Source: a virus | IMG/VR virus record: IMGVR_UViG_3300046747_000764 | Location: 1-60,457 of that record | Length of the DNA: 60,457 bases | Direction: 5' to 3' (one strand) | Program-made: the position numbers and the translations under genes | The notes under the pieces: model-generated | The model's input: the letters and a program-made list of their open reading frames with translations, nothing else | What the model was told of the DNA's origin: nothing | The model's database searches: none | Shown: positions 9,756 through 18,234 of the stretch, piece by piece | How the letters are laid out: each line of letters begins with the position of its first letter | How positions within the stretch are numbered: the stretch's first letter is position 1

Positions 9756-11015
9756 TTACTGAACGACCAGAGGAACGCCGGCACCGGTGACCCACCAGGC
9801 GGAGTTGCTTTTGGCGATGAATTCTGCGCAGCCGCGTCCGAGGCTGATTGCCTGCGTCGGCGCGAGCGGACCCGAGGGTGTGTTGATAATCGTCCCGTCC
9901 GCTTGGGCGTAGACCAGAACCGGCGTAGTGGTCTCGTCGCACACATAGGTGTGCCCGAACGCCACAGCGGCCGGCAGACATACCCCCGCTCCCGGGGGCA
10001 CGGTGCTCACGTAATTCTGTTGCGTTGTCAGCGCTGTGCAGTTGGCCTGCGTCGTGCCCATTGCGGAGAGTCCCGTCGAGCCCGAGTCGATTCCCAAAGG
10101 AACGTGATAAGCGCCGCCTCCGTCGATCGAGATAGACTGGCCGTCAGGCCGGCCGGCGCCGTTCGTAGTATTGGTGGCCAGCGGCAGAGCGGCAGCCGGT
10201 ACTAGCGCCTGCCATGACGGCGTACCTGGCTGGCAGGTTACGACTTGCGTGTTGGGGTCGGTCGTGCAGGCGCCGGGGAGGTTGATATGTACGGCGCTTG
10301 TCGAAGGTGCAGCCAAACGAGCGAGCGACCCATTGGCACCACGATAATAGGTGTCGCCCGACGCATCCGACCCGAGCGTGATGGTTGGCGAGGTTAGAGT
10401 GAGGCCGGAGGCGAGGGCCGGGGTGGTAATGGCACCCGGAGCGAGCTGCGACGGGCCGATCTGTTTGTATGTGTTGTCGTTACTTAGGAGCCGCGTACCG
10501 TCATAGTTGGCCGTGGTCGGTAGGCCGACGAGCGCCCGATAGCCAACGCCATCGCTGAATATCATCGCGCCTTGATTGGACCCGAACACAATGTTCGCAC
10601 GACCATTGATCAGCGCGTTATTCTGGGGGGTAACAGAATTCCCCTGTGCTACGGAAAAGTAGGTTGAACCGAACCCTGCGCCGAAACCGGCTGTGGCGGG
10701 CGTGTCGATTGTGTCGGCCTGCGCGGCGAAGTTGGTGCGGTAAACAATTTTGAATGCGTCAGTCGAAGGGAGCGCAAAGGCGCCCGCGACCGACTGCGTG
10801 TCGAGCACAGCCGACCATGCTCCGAATGCAACGGCCCATCCGGAGCATAAGCTCCGATCGTGGCCGGGACTCGGGCCCTGGTCGATGAGGAGGCAAGAGT
10901 CAGCGGGGAGCGGGGAGATCGCCGAAGGCTCGTCGCGGGTAAATTTGTTTGTCTGAGCAAACGCGGGCCAAGCCGCCATCATTGCGGCCAGGAATATGAG
11001 AAATTTAATCGGCAT
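9756..11015 (-). CDS. Exported tail-fibre-like protein (419 aa)
   Basis: The start at 11013-11015 gives a convincing Sec signal peptide (MPIKFLIFLAAMMAAWPAFA/Q). An upstream in-frame ATG would add 29 Arg/Ser-poor residues that overlap the preceding gene. The mature protein is Thr/Ser/Ala/Gly rich, with short repeated beta-type stretches (ITTPALASG, TLTSPTITLG) like the shaft segments of phage fibres, and a Cys-containing C-terminal domain ending in an aromatic GAG motif. It is followed 5 bases later by the giant fibre gene, so the two are probably co-translated parts of one adhesive apparatus. No catalytic motif is visible. Confidence 0.55.
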   Translation of the reverse strand: MPIKFLIFLAAMMAAWPAFAQTNKFTRDEPSAISPLPADSCLLIDQGPSPGHDRSLCSGWAVAFGAWSAVLDTQSVAGAFALPSTDAFKIVYRTNFAAQADTIDTPATAGFGAGFGSTYFSVAQGNSVTPQNNALINGRANIVFGSNQGAMIFSDGVGYRALVGLPTTANYDGTRLLSNDNTYKQIGPSQLAPGAITTPALASGLTLTSPTITLGSDASGDTYYRGANGSLARLAAPSTSAVHINLPGACTTDPNTQVVTCQPGTPSWQALVPAAALPLATNTTNGAGRPDGQSISIDGGGAYHVPLGIDSGSTGLSAMGTTQANCTALTTQQNYVSTVPPGAGVCLPAAVAFGHTYVCDETTTPVLVYAQADGTIINTPSGPLAPTQAISLGRGCAEFIAKSNSAWWVTGAGVPLVVQ

Positions 11016-11205
11016 GAAGCATGAGTCTCCCGCCACCATTGTCGTGGAGGAGGAGGAAGCCCCCACCGTCGTCATGCAGGATAAGGAAGCCGGCGCCGGC
11101 ACCGCGCCCGCTGACCCCGCCGCCGTGGCGCAACATGGCGAAGCCAGGGTGGAAGAGCAGTGCCGTTACGAGAATGATGAGCGCCAATAGGCCAATCGTT
11201 CGCAT
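11005..11205 (-). CDS. Small exported Gly/His-rich protein (66 aa)
   Basis: The product starts MRTIGLLALIILVTALLFHP, a hydrophobic signal or anchor segment. The rest contains repeated HDDGGG/HDNGGG units with LLL between them. A GGGAG Shine-Dalgarno-like sequence lies about 9 bases before the ATG at 11203-11205. The 3' end overlaps the start of the next fibre gene by 11 bases, consistent with translational coupling. The repeated His-Asp-Gly pattern could bind metal, but this is only inference. It is not a recognised family. Confidence 0.5.
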   Translation of the reverse strand: MRTIGLLALIILVTALLFHPGFAMLRHGGGVSGRGAGAGFLILHDDGGGFLLLHDNGGGRLMLHAD

Positions 11206-11259
11206 TCGGGGTTAACTCCCGTTGTTTGGCCAATAGAAGGATTGGAAAAATCGGCAGCT

Positions 11260-14200
11260 CTAGCTGCCGCGGTTCATGAAACGGCCGAGATTCGAGAAAA
11301 ATAGCGTAGGTTGTCTATGCAGCGATCCGCCCCCGCCCGAGGAGTGTATCGCTGATCCTGCGATAGCCGCCAAAGAGCCGGCGCCTGCAAACGAGGCGAT
11401 AACCGAGGCTTGAATAACCGCCGCCCCGTGAAGGCTTCCGGCCCCAGAAAATCCCGCCGATGCTGTCGCTATTATTGCGGCAGCCGACGAGAAGGAAGCG
11501 CTCGCGGTGAAGTGCGCTGATAAAAGGCCAGAGAGAGTGTTGGTTCCAGCAAGCTGACCGAGGCCGGCAAACCCGCCCGCGCCCGGCATGACCAAAAACG
11601 CTGGTAACGTCATGCCGCCTGAGCCAGCAAAGGCGGCTTGGGTTAGATACGCTATCGCGCCCTGGTTCCAGATTAGGGAACCAGAACCGGCAAATCCGAC
11701 CGATGCGGCAAGAGATTGGCGGTCGGCTTCGGTGAGAGAACCAAAGCCAGAGAATGATCCCAAGCCTGCGGCGGCTAGGGCCAACCGGCTGAGAGTGAGC
11801 GAGCCCGCACCGAGAAACCCGGCCTGAGAGAAGATCGTCGAAACAATCGACGATGACAGCGTCGCCTGACCGGAAAGAGCCGCCCGCGCGGCAGCCGCGA
11901 CACTTATGGGTACGGATATCGTACCCATTCCGGCAAACGCCGAACTGGCGGCGGCTGTCTGCGCCTCTGTGGTAGCGAGCGTGCCGGCGCCAGCGAACCC
12001 CGCGGCTGTATAGCGATAGGGCTGATCGAGTTCGGCAAGCGTTCCAAGACCGGCAAAGGCAGCCGGGTTTGTCGCGAACTGCTGCCCCAACACCGATGCG
12101 AGACCGCCTGAGCCACCGAATGCTGCCTTGAGCAGGTACGCGATCGCGCCCTGGTTCCAGACGAACGAGGTGGCTCCGAAGAATCCCGCGGCCGCCGAAA
12201 GATTGGCAACGTAGCTCGCCGCGAGTGAGCCAGCGCCAGCGAACGCACCGGTCGCCTGTGATCGAGCGATCGTCGAGAGCGCCAGCGCTCCCGCTCCGGA
12301 AAAGATCGATCCGATGACCGAATTCTGCGCGGCACTCGCGCTGATGGTTCCGGAACCTGCAAACCCGGCTCCGGTGACCCGATACGGGTTATCGAGTTCG
12401 GAGAGCGCACCAAGCCCCAGGAATGAGGCCAATCCTGACGCCGCGATAGATGATCCGGTGCCTAGCGTCCCAGCCCCTATAAATGCCGAAGCGGCGGCAG
12501 CGGTTAGAGCGACCGACGAACCAAGTGCTCCACCCCCAGCGAACCCAGCAAGCGCGGCGCGGTACGGCGCGAGGTTGCTGGAGAACGCACCGAGCGCGGC
12601 TAAGGTCGCGGCGGCGGCGAGCGCCTGATTTTGAACGGTCGATAGGGTGCCGGCGCCAGCAAATCCGGCTGACGTATAGCGATATGGCGCGTCGAATTCG
12701 GATAGTCCGCCGAGGCCGGAGAACGTCGAGGATGCTGCAAGCGCCGCGACAATCTCGGTCGAGAAAGATGTGCTTCCGGCAAATGAAGAGCGCGCAGGTA
12801 TCGCCGAGGCGGCGAGGACGGCAAGTGAACCAGCTCCAGAAAACCCGGCTGCCGTTTGGCGGTAAGGCGCATCAATTTCAGTAAGCGCGCCCGCCCCGGA
12901 GAAGAGCGCGGCAGCAACGGAACTCTGGGCCTCGAGGGCCCGAAATGACCCGACGCCCGCAAAAGCGGCTCGGAGCAGATAGGCAATCGCCCCTTGGTTC
13001 CAGACGAAAGAACCGACACCTGCAAACCCCGCAGCTCCTGCGAGATTAGCTAGGTGATTAGCCGAGAAAGAACCAACTCCAGCGAAGCCTGCGCCGGCAT
13101 ACGCTTGCGCGAGCGCTGTGGAATCTAGCCTGCCAGACCCCGCAAATCCGGCTGACGTATAGCGGTATGGCGAGTCGAGTTCGGCGAGAGCGCCGAGCCC
13201 GACAAACGCAGCAAGTGCGGCGGCGGCCTGGGCGGAGGAGACAGCGAGCGAGCCGCTTCCGCTGAAAGACGAGCCGGCGACCGCGTTTTGCGACGGTGAT
13301 GCGTTGAGCGACCCGGCACCAGCAAACCCGCCGGATTGCGGGATCATCGACGTGATCAGAGCGTTAAGAGAGGCGGTCCCGGCCAAGAACGCAGCAACGG
13401 CCGAATTCTGCGTTGCCGCCGAGCCGAAAGCGCCTAGGCCAGTAAAAGCGGCCGGGTTAGTGCCGAATCTCTGCGCCGTTAGAGCGTTCAGCGCGGCGCC
13501 TCCGACGAGCGTCGCATACCCGGCCGCCGCCAGGACTGATAAGGCGTTGAGCGCGCCAGCACCAGAGAATGACGCCATCGCGACGGCCGACAGCGCAGCG
13601 GAAACCGCCACGGAGCCGCTTCCGGCAAAGGATGAGCCGGCCGCTAGGTTTTGCGCCGCGGCGGACCGGAAGCCGCCGAGCGCGGTAAAGGCTGACGCGG
13701 CTGCCGCGTTCTGTGCTGAAGCCGCGCCAAGCGAGCCAGCGCCCGCGAAACCGGTCGATTGCTGGATCACCGACGTGATCAGCGCGTTGAGGACGGCGAT
13801 TCCGGCAAAGGCGGCGGCGGCGGCTGAATTCTGCGTTGCCGCCGAGCCGAAAGCACCGAGACCGGCAAAGCCAGCCGATGTGTAGCGGTAGGGCGAATCG
13901 AGCTCGGCAAGTGCCCCGACGCCAGAAAACGCCCCGAATCCAGCGGCATTGAGAAGCGCCAAAGCGTTGAGCGCGCCGGCTCCGGCAAATCCCGCGGCCG
14001 TGTATCGGTAGGGCGAATCCAGCTCGGCGAGCGCACCGAGACCGGCGAAACTAGCCAGCGCGAACCATACGGTTGCGCCGGTTATGACGGAGTCGAGATC
14101 GTTGAGTGTACCGGCGCCGGCGAACGATCCGGCGGCAGCCGCGGTTAGTCCTGACGAAGCGGCGAGCGCGGCCAAGCCAGCGAACGCCGCGGCCGTGTAC

Positions 14201-15756
14201 CGGTAGGGCGAATCGGCTTCGCCCAGCGCTCCGAGGCCCGCGAATGCTGAAAATGCTGAAAATTGCTGAGATGTAAGTGTGCTTAGAGAGCCGACCCCAG
14301 AAAAAGCGGACGCGGCGGCCGCTCTTTGAGCCAATAGCGCGCCAAGCGTGCCGGCGCCCGCGAACCCAGCGGCGGTGAAACGATAGGGCGCGTCGCTCTC
14401 GGTAAGCGCGCCGAGGCCAGAAAACGATGCAAGCGCCGCAGCGTTGAGGAGCGACGAGATGTTGAGTGAGCCGCTCCCGGCAAGCGACCCGGAGGCGGCA
14501 GCGTTCAGGGCCGCAGAGGACGCGAACGCACCCAATCCAGCGAACCCGGCGGCCGTAACGCGATAGGGCGAATCGGTCTCAGCGAAGGCGCCGACACCGG
14601 CAAGAGAAGCCCACGCAGCCAGGTTTTGATGGTCTGTTTCCGCAAATGCTCCGAGACCGCCGAACCCGGCAGCCGTGAAGCGGAAAGGCTTGTCAGTCTC
14701 CGCGAATGCCCCGGTGCCGCCGAATGAAGCGGTCTCCGGGTATGTTAGAGATGCAGTCGTCCCGAGAAGACCAGACCCGGAAAGCGAAGCGTATGCCGCG
14801 GCATTAAAAGCGGTCGGGATGCCGACGGCTCCGGTCCCAGTAAAGCCTGCCGATCCTGCCCAGGCCGTAATGGCTCCGCCATGGACGAGATAGATCAGGT
14901 CGTCTGGGTAAGGCGGAGTGCCGCCGATAGGACCGCCGCCGATGGGTCCGCCACCGATGGGGCCGCCTCGAGGGCCGGGTGCCCAAAAGGAGGCGCCGCC
15001 CGCGAAAGATGTGGATAGCTGGGCTCGCTGAGGGCGAAGGTTGCGACCGCCTAGCCCACCGACCGCAGCGAACGCCGCCGATAATTTGGTATTATACGTG
15101 ATGACGATGAGGCCGGGCTGCCCCGGCGCGACGGATGCGCCCGCGGTAGCCGTACCGTGCGCACCGCCGGCGCCTCCGTAGATCCCCCCGGTAAAGCCGT
15201 TGCCGGTAGTCGTAGCGCCGGCCCCACCCGCGCCGACGCCGTGAGTAGCGTTGAATTGTGTCCCGCTTGCCCCAGCGCCGGCACCGCCGCTTACGGTATT
15301 GTTGTCAGCATTACCGCCATTTGCCCCAGCAGAGGCGGCACCAGTCCCATGTGGTCCGGCCGAGCCCCCTCCACCCCACGCGACGCTTGAATTGCTTTTG
15401 CCGCCGGCACCACCATTAAAGTGCACGGTGTTAGAGCTGCCGGTGCCACCCGTCCCAGCTACCGTCGTCGTACCAGTAACACCGTGATGAGCGGTGATCG
15501 TAATTCCGCCGGCTACGATCGTGGTGTCGCCCGTACCGCCGGCAGTCCCCACGGTGTATGACGTGCCGTTGGTAAGGGTTAGAGCGCCGGATTCGGACGC
15601 ATACTCGCCGCCGCCCCCGCCACAGCCCGCTACAGAGGAGCTGGCTCGTAATGATCCGTCGCCGCCGGATCCGACGCACTCAACCTTATCGGCGAATCCA
15701 GGCCAGTCACCCGGGGCGCTGAATGTCCCGCTGGCCGTTAAAAAGATTTGCGTCAT
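11260..15756 (-). CDS. Very long repetitive tail-fibre-like protein (1,498 aa)
   Basis: Residues 1 to about 235 form a glycine-rich domain (GCGGGGGEYASE, later PGQPGLIVITY) of the kind found in receptor-binding adhesins of phage tails. A linker carrying a GGGPI pentapeptide repeat follows. From about residue 290 onward the protein consists almost entirely of degenerate ~30-residue units with the motif F-[AS]-G-x-G-[AST]-[LF], many containing SPYRYTAAGFAG. The C-terminus is short and basic. The composition (Ala, Gly, Phe, Ser) and absence of enzymatic motifs suggest an extended fibrous shaft. Unlike its neighbours it has no signal peptide: the N-terminus MTQIFLTASGTFSAPGDW is the Gly-rich domain itself. 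Confidence 0.6.
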   Translation of the reverse strand: MTQIFLTASGTFSAPGDWPGFADKVECVGSGGDGSLRASSSVAGCGGGGGEYASESGALTLTNGTSYTVGTAGGTGDTTIVAGGITITAHHGVTGTTTVAGTGGTGSSNTVHFNGGAGGKSNSSVAWGGGGSAGPHGTGAASAGANGGNADNNTVSGGAGAGASGTQFNATHGVGAGGAGATTTGNGFTGGIYGGAGGAHGTATAGASVAPGQPGLIVITYNTKLSAAFAAVGGLGGRNLRPQRAQLSTSFAGGASFWAPGPRGGPIGGGPIGGGPIGGTPPYPDDLIYLVHGGAITAWAGSAGFTGTGAVGIPTAFNAAAYASLSGSGLLGTTASLTYPETASFGGTGAFAETDKPFRFTAAGFGGLGAFAETDHQNLAAWASLAGVGAFAETDSPYRVTAAGFAGLGAFASSAALNAAASGSLAGSGSLNISSLLNAAALASFSGLGALTESDAPYRFTAAGFAGAGTLGALLAQRAAAASAFSGVGSLSTLTSQQFSAFSAFAGLGALGEADSPYRYTAAAFAGLAALAASSGLTAAAAGSFAGAGTLNDLDSVITGATVWFALASFAGLGALAELDSPYRYTAAGFAGAGALNALALLNAAGFGAFSGVGALAELDSPYRYTSAGFAGLGAFGSAATQNSAAAAAFAGIAVLNALITSVIQQSTGFAGAGSLGAASAQNAAAASAFTALGGFRSAAAQNLAAGSSFAGSGSVAVSAALSAVAMASFSGAGALNALSVLAAAGYATLVGGAALNALTAQRFGTNPAAFTGLGAFGSAATQNSAVAAFLAGTASLNALITSMIPQSGGFAGAGSLNASPSQNAVAGSSFSGSGSLAVSSAQAAAALAAFVGLGALAELDSPYRYTSAGFAGSGRLDSTALAQAYAGAGFAGVGSFSANHLANLAGAAGFAGVGSFVWNQGAIAYLLRAAFAGVGSFRALEAQSSVAAALFSGAGALTEIDAPYRQTAAGFSGAGSLAVLAASAIPARSSFAGSTSFSTEIVAALAASSTFSGLGGLSEFDAPYRYTSAGFAGAGTLSTVQNQALAAAATLAALGAFSSNLAPYRAALAGFAGGGALGSSVALTAAAASAFIGAGTLGTGSSIAASGLASFLGLGALSELDNPYRVTGAGFAGSGTISASAAQNSVIGSIFSGAGALALSTIARSQATGAFAGAGSLAASYVANLSAAAGFFGATSFVWNQGAIAYLLKAAFGGSGGLASVLGQQFATNPAAFAGLGTLAELDQPYRYTAAGFAGAGTLATTEAQTAAASSAFAGMGTISVPISVAAAARAALSGQATLSSSIVSTIFSQAGFLGAGSLTLSRLALAAAGLGSFSGFGSLTEADRQSLAASVGFAGSGSLIWNQGAIAYLTQAAFAGSGGMTLPAFLVMPGAGGFAGLGQLAGTNTLSGLLSAHFTASASFSSAAAIIATASAGFSGAGSLHGAAVIQASVIASFAGAGSLAAIAGSAIHSSGGGGSLHRQPTLFFSNLGRFMNRGS
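11350..14880 (-). repeat. Long degenerate ~90-base tandem repeat array
   Basis: About 3.5 kb of DNA is built from units coding [AS]-x-F-[AS]-G-x-G-[AS]-[LF] followed by variable Ala/Ser-rich spacers. Some longer blocks, such as the one coding AELDSPYRYTSAGFAG, recur nearly unchanged many times. Dozens of copies are present. Because the units stay in frame and vary mainly at wobble positions, this is a protein-level repeat and not a CRISPR or satellite array. Confidence 0.8.
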
Positions 15757-15767
15757 TCATCGGGCGG

Positions 15768-16427
15768 CTAGTTTAGCACCCAGGCCGCAGCCGATGGGCT
15801 TGGCGTGATGAGGATGGCGACGACGGTTGTGTTGATCCCGGCTGTTGTGGTCTTGGCTGCCGGCGCGACCGATCCGCCTGAGGCGGCTTGGATCGTGTAC
15901 GTGGTGGCGGTGGTTTCCACCAGCCCGACGATACATTTGCCGAGCGTCGGCATATTGATGTTAGGCAGAGTTACGGTCGGTGTCGTGCCGGTCGGCAGCA
16001 GCAGGATCTTACCGCAGTCAGCTTGAACGACGTTGTAATTGTTGGATGTCAACGTCACCGCCTCGACGTCACCGTGATCTTCGGCGAGATGGGCAACCCA
16101 CACGACGGCGGCAGAGGTGGCGCTGATCGCCGAATTGCTGTTGCTCGAATAGATAGAGCCGCGGGTGAGGGTCGTGCCTGACGCGGTATAGGTCCCGCGG
16201 CCGACCTCCCAATTCGCGCCATCGCGGATCGAGTAGGAGATGAGTTCGCCGTCGATAACGCCGGAAGCCGCGAAGGTCAGATATCCTGACACAGCCGAGC
16301 CAAGGGTGATCGTGCCGGTCCCGGGCGTCCCAGTAACGGTCATCTCCGCCATGTCGTGTAGAAAGGCGAGGGACGGGTTGCACCAGGAGCACAGGAACGG
16401 CAGAGCGAGGAGGAGGCGTCGGATCAT
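15768..16427 (-). CDS. Phage tail-type beta protein with an added signal peptide (219 aa)
   Basis: After an N-terminal hydrophobic segment (MIRRLLLALPFLCSW) the protein contains a stretch typical of small phage tail/neck proteins. In order this reads GTITLGSAVSGYLTFAASG, DGELISYSIRDG, WEVGRGTYTASG and TLTRG. A C-terminal beta domain follows. The ATG at 16427 has a GGGAGGCG ribosome site and overlaps the preceding methyltransferase stop by 4 bases. In ordinary phages this domain has no signal peptide, so its export here is unusual. It is probably a virion or adhesin component. Confidence 0.6.
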   Translation of the reverse strand: MIRRLLLALPFLCSWCNPSLAFLHDMAEMTVTGTPGTGTITLGSAVSGYLTFAASGVIDGELISYSIRDGANWEVGRGTYTASGTTLTRGSIYSSNSNSAISATSAAVVWVAHLAEDHGDVEAVTLTSNNYNVVQADCGKILLLPTGTTPTVTLPNINMPTLGKCIVGLVETTATTYTIQAASGGSVAPAAKTTTAGINTTVVAILITPSPSAAAWVLN

Positions 16428-17056
16428 GGCGGCGCCTCCCACACCCCCCAGTATGACGGGGGACCCGGAATGATGGACTCGTCTACGCCTTCGATGCGTA
16501 CCGGGATTAGCGCTTCCGTGAGCAGATCAAGCACATCGGCCCCGTCATGCATCCAGGCTTGCCGTGTCGGCACAAAGCGCTGCCGGGCGTTAAGGACAAA
16601 GAGCCGGCCGCCGGGCTTCAGAGCCGCCGCAATGCGAGCGATGTCGTCCTTGACGTGAGCCATGTGCTGTAGCGCCCACACCGACAGCGCGAAGTCGAAC
16701 CTTGCACCGAACCTGCACATCCGCTCGAACGCGATGGGAGCACAGCAGAGAAACCGGTCGGAATCGACGTATTCGACCGCTAAGCGCCGCATCGACGGGC
16801 TGATGTCGACACCAAGCACGGTCCAGTTGCGGCGAGCGATCAGAGGCCGGGCGAGCCGGCCGATGCCGCATCCGTAGTCGAGGCAGCTCGAGTTGACGAT
16901 CGGCATATATCCGATGATCTTCTCGAGCAGGTACTCGGTCTCGACGGACCAGCGCTCTTCGGGGGTTCGCTTGCCGTCTGGGGTTAGGATTATGGACTTT
17001 GCTTGAGCGAGCGAGGTGACGTTAAAGATTGCGGGATCGTAAGCTAGTTCTTGCAT
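16424..17056 (-). CDS. Class I SAM-dependent methyltransferase (210 aa)
   Basis: The SAM-binding motif I is LDYGCGIGRLARPL near residue 60, followed by VLGVDISPSM (acidic ribose-binding loop), FDFALSVWALQHM and LKPGGRLFVLNA, the standard order for a Methyltransf_11-type fold. The start overlaps the upstream glycosyltransferase stop by 13 bases, and its stop overlaps the next gene. Its position among sugar genes suggests it methylates a glycan or sugar-modified virion protein, though a small-molecule substrate is possible. Confidence 0.75.
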   Translation of the reverse strand: MQELAYDPAIFNVTSLAQAKSIILTPDGKRTPEERWSVETEYLLEKIIGYMPIVNSSCLDYGCGIGRLARPLIARRNWTVLGVDISPSMRRLAVEYVDSDRFLCCAPIAFERMCRFGARFDFALSVWALQHMAHVKDDIARIAAALKPGGRLFVLNARQRFVPTRQAWMHDGADVLDLLTEALIPVRIEGVDESIIPGPPSYWGVWEAPP

Positions 17057-17730
17057 TTGCCGTATCGGTGGGCGATGCGCAGTCGCTCTTTCAGCTTGTC
17101 ACCCGAGAGCACGAAAGGAATGTTGTGGCCGGCGTGAAAGCCGAAGGTCCCTTCGGGGGGCGGCGCGGTGAATTCAAATGAGAACCGGGTCGCGAGCTCG
17201 GTTGGCGCCCAGCGGAACCCCTCGGCAGCCAAAGCTTTGCGGTGCTTACGGCAGATCGCGTCATCTTCCGGCAGCCATAGCGGAAGCTGCGCGTTGGTTC
17301 GCAAGAACCGCATCAGCGCCGTCGCGCGCAAGCAGAACCCGCCGTTGCCGACACGAGTGTCTTCAGTATAGCCATAGCGGTCCCAGAAACTGCCCGAATC
17401 GATCGGCCATGGTGCCCCGATGTAATCGTACTCGAGGAAGGCTTCTTCCCACCGATCGGCGTCGAGCACCCAGCTGTCCCACTGAATCCAGATGTAGTGG
17501 GGCGGCCTGATGAGCTTGGGCACCTCATACCACAGCGCCCGCATAGCCGAGATATAGCCGCCGTCGTAATGGTGGTACTCCGCCCCGGAAATCTGGATCT
17601 TCTTTGGGGCGTCGGTTAGGATAAGGACTTGGTCAGGAGCGATCTGGGCGAGTGAATCTTCCAGCGCCAGGCGTGTCAGATCGTGGGTGGAATTGTCGAT
17701 CGCGACCAGCGCGATGGGAAGATCAAGAAT
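17044..17730 (-). CDS. DUF5672-type glycosyltransferase lacking a canonical start codon
   Basis: The recognisable protein spans DLPIALVAIDN, a TDAPKKI loop, HYIWIQWDSWVLDADRW, YDYIGAPWPI, VGNGGFCLRAT and EDDAICRKHR. This is the order of DUF5672 glycosyltransferases, including the DxD-like WDSWVLD and the family's GNGGF loop. The first ATG in frame (17544) would remove about 60 conserved N-terminal residues. Between the in-frame stop near 17,748 and that ATG no ATG, GTG or TTG occurs in frame. Translation may start at the ATT at 17728-17730, just before the upstream stop codon, or arise by +1 frameshift from the upstream gene. A sequencing error is the other explanation. Confidence 0.65.
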   Translation of the reverse strand: MLDLPIALVAIDNSTHDLTRLALEDSLAQIAPDQVLILTDAPKKIQISGAEYHHYDGGYISAMRALWYEVPKLIRPPHYIWIQWDSWVLDADRWEEAFLEYDYIGAPWPIDSGSFWDRYGYTEDTRVGNGGFCLRATALMRFLRTNAQLPLWLPEDDAICRKHRKALAAEGFRWAPTELATRFSFEFTAPPPEGTFGFHAGHNIPFVLSGDKLKERLRIAHRYGKCKN

Positions 17731-18046
17731 TGAACTGCCCCATTTTTAGATTGGGATTTTCCATCAGCAACCGTTCGATCGCGATGCATACCGCGGCGAG
17801 GTCGGTACGGTCGATCACCATGCGCAACGTAGGCTCAAGGTGATCATCTTCGTAAAAGAACAACTGAACATCGCCGCCGCGGATGCCGTTGCCGATGACG
17901 CAGCCGAACCATCCCTTGACACGGGTCTCGGGGAGCTGGAGCGCGTCGTGATACCATTGGCCCGGATTCGCCGGACCAGTAGGAGCCGGAGGCAATGCGC
18001 AACGCACATCGCCGTGCCCGGTGATTTTTCCGAAGCCGCCTTGCAT
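17723..18046 (-). CDS. Hypothetical protein (107 aa)
   Basis: The product contains QWYHDALQLPETRVKGWFG, GDVQLFFYEDD and a helical C-terminus (DLAAVCIAIERLLMENP). It is translationally coupled to the preceding gene through an ATGA overlap and ends inside the 5' region of the glycosyltransferase. No family is recognised. The GWFGCVIGN and FFYEDD segments look like a compact alpha/beta domain. It may cooperate with the glycosyltransferase, with which it may share a frameshift junction. Confidence 0.5.
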   Translation of the reverse strand: MQGGFGKITGHGDVRCALPPAPTGPANPGQWYHDALQLPETRVKGWFGCVIGNGIRGGDVQLFFYEDDHLEPTLRMVIDRTDLAAVCIAIERLLMENPNLKMGQFNS

Positions 18047-18228
18047 CAGTTGATCAACACCTCTAGAGATCCCGGCACCACGATTAGCGTGTCATTGGTC
18101 ATGGGCGGTAGCGCTTCTTGATCTGCCGGCCCCGTATGCACGGTCCAACGCACATCATTGGCCAGCCGAGGAGCCTGCGGTCCCAGGTCCACATACCATC
18201 TCCAGCTGTTCCAGTCGCACATCTCCAT
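18046..18228 (-). CDS. Hypothetical small protein (60 aa)
   Basis: The reading frame encodes an N-terminal Trp-rich segment (MEMCDWNSWRWYVDLG) and a C-terminal LIVVPGSLEVLIN strand. It starts just after the preceding stop at 18235 and ends by a four-base ATGA overlap with the next gene, which supports it being translated as part of the operon. The start could also be the second ATG two codons later, which has a better-spaced GGAG. Function unknown. Confidence 0.45.
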   Translation of the reverse strand: MEMCDWNSWRWYVDLGPQAPRLANDVRWTVHTGPADQEALPPMTNDTLIVVPGSLEVLIN

Positions 18229-18234
18229 CTCCGG

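Noticed and set aside
13304-13885. A 193-codon plus-strand Ala/Pro-rich frame
   Set aside because: It is the antisense of the repeat array in the long fibre gene. The periodic GC-rich codons keep several frames open. No ribosome site or independent composition supports it.
11350-14880. Regular repeats considered as a possible CRISPR array
   Set aside because: Unit length keeps a reading frame, copies vary at wobble positions, no constant repeats with unique spacers occur, and no cas genes are near.
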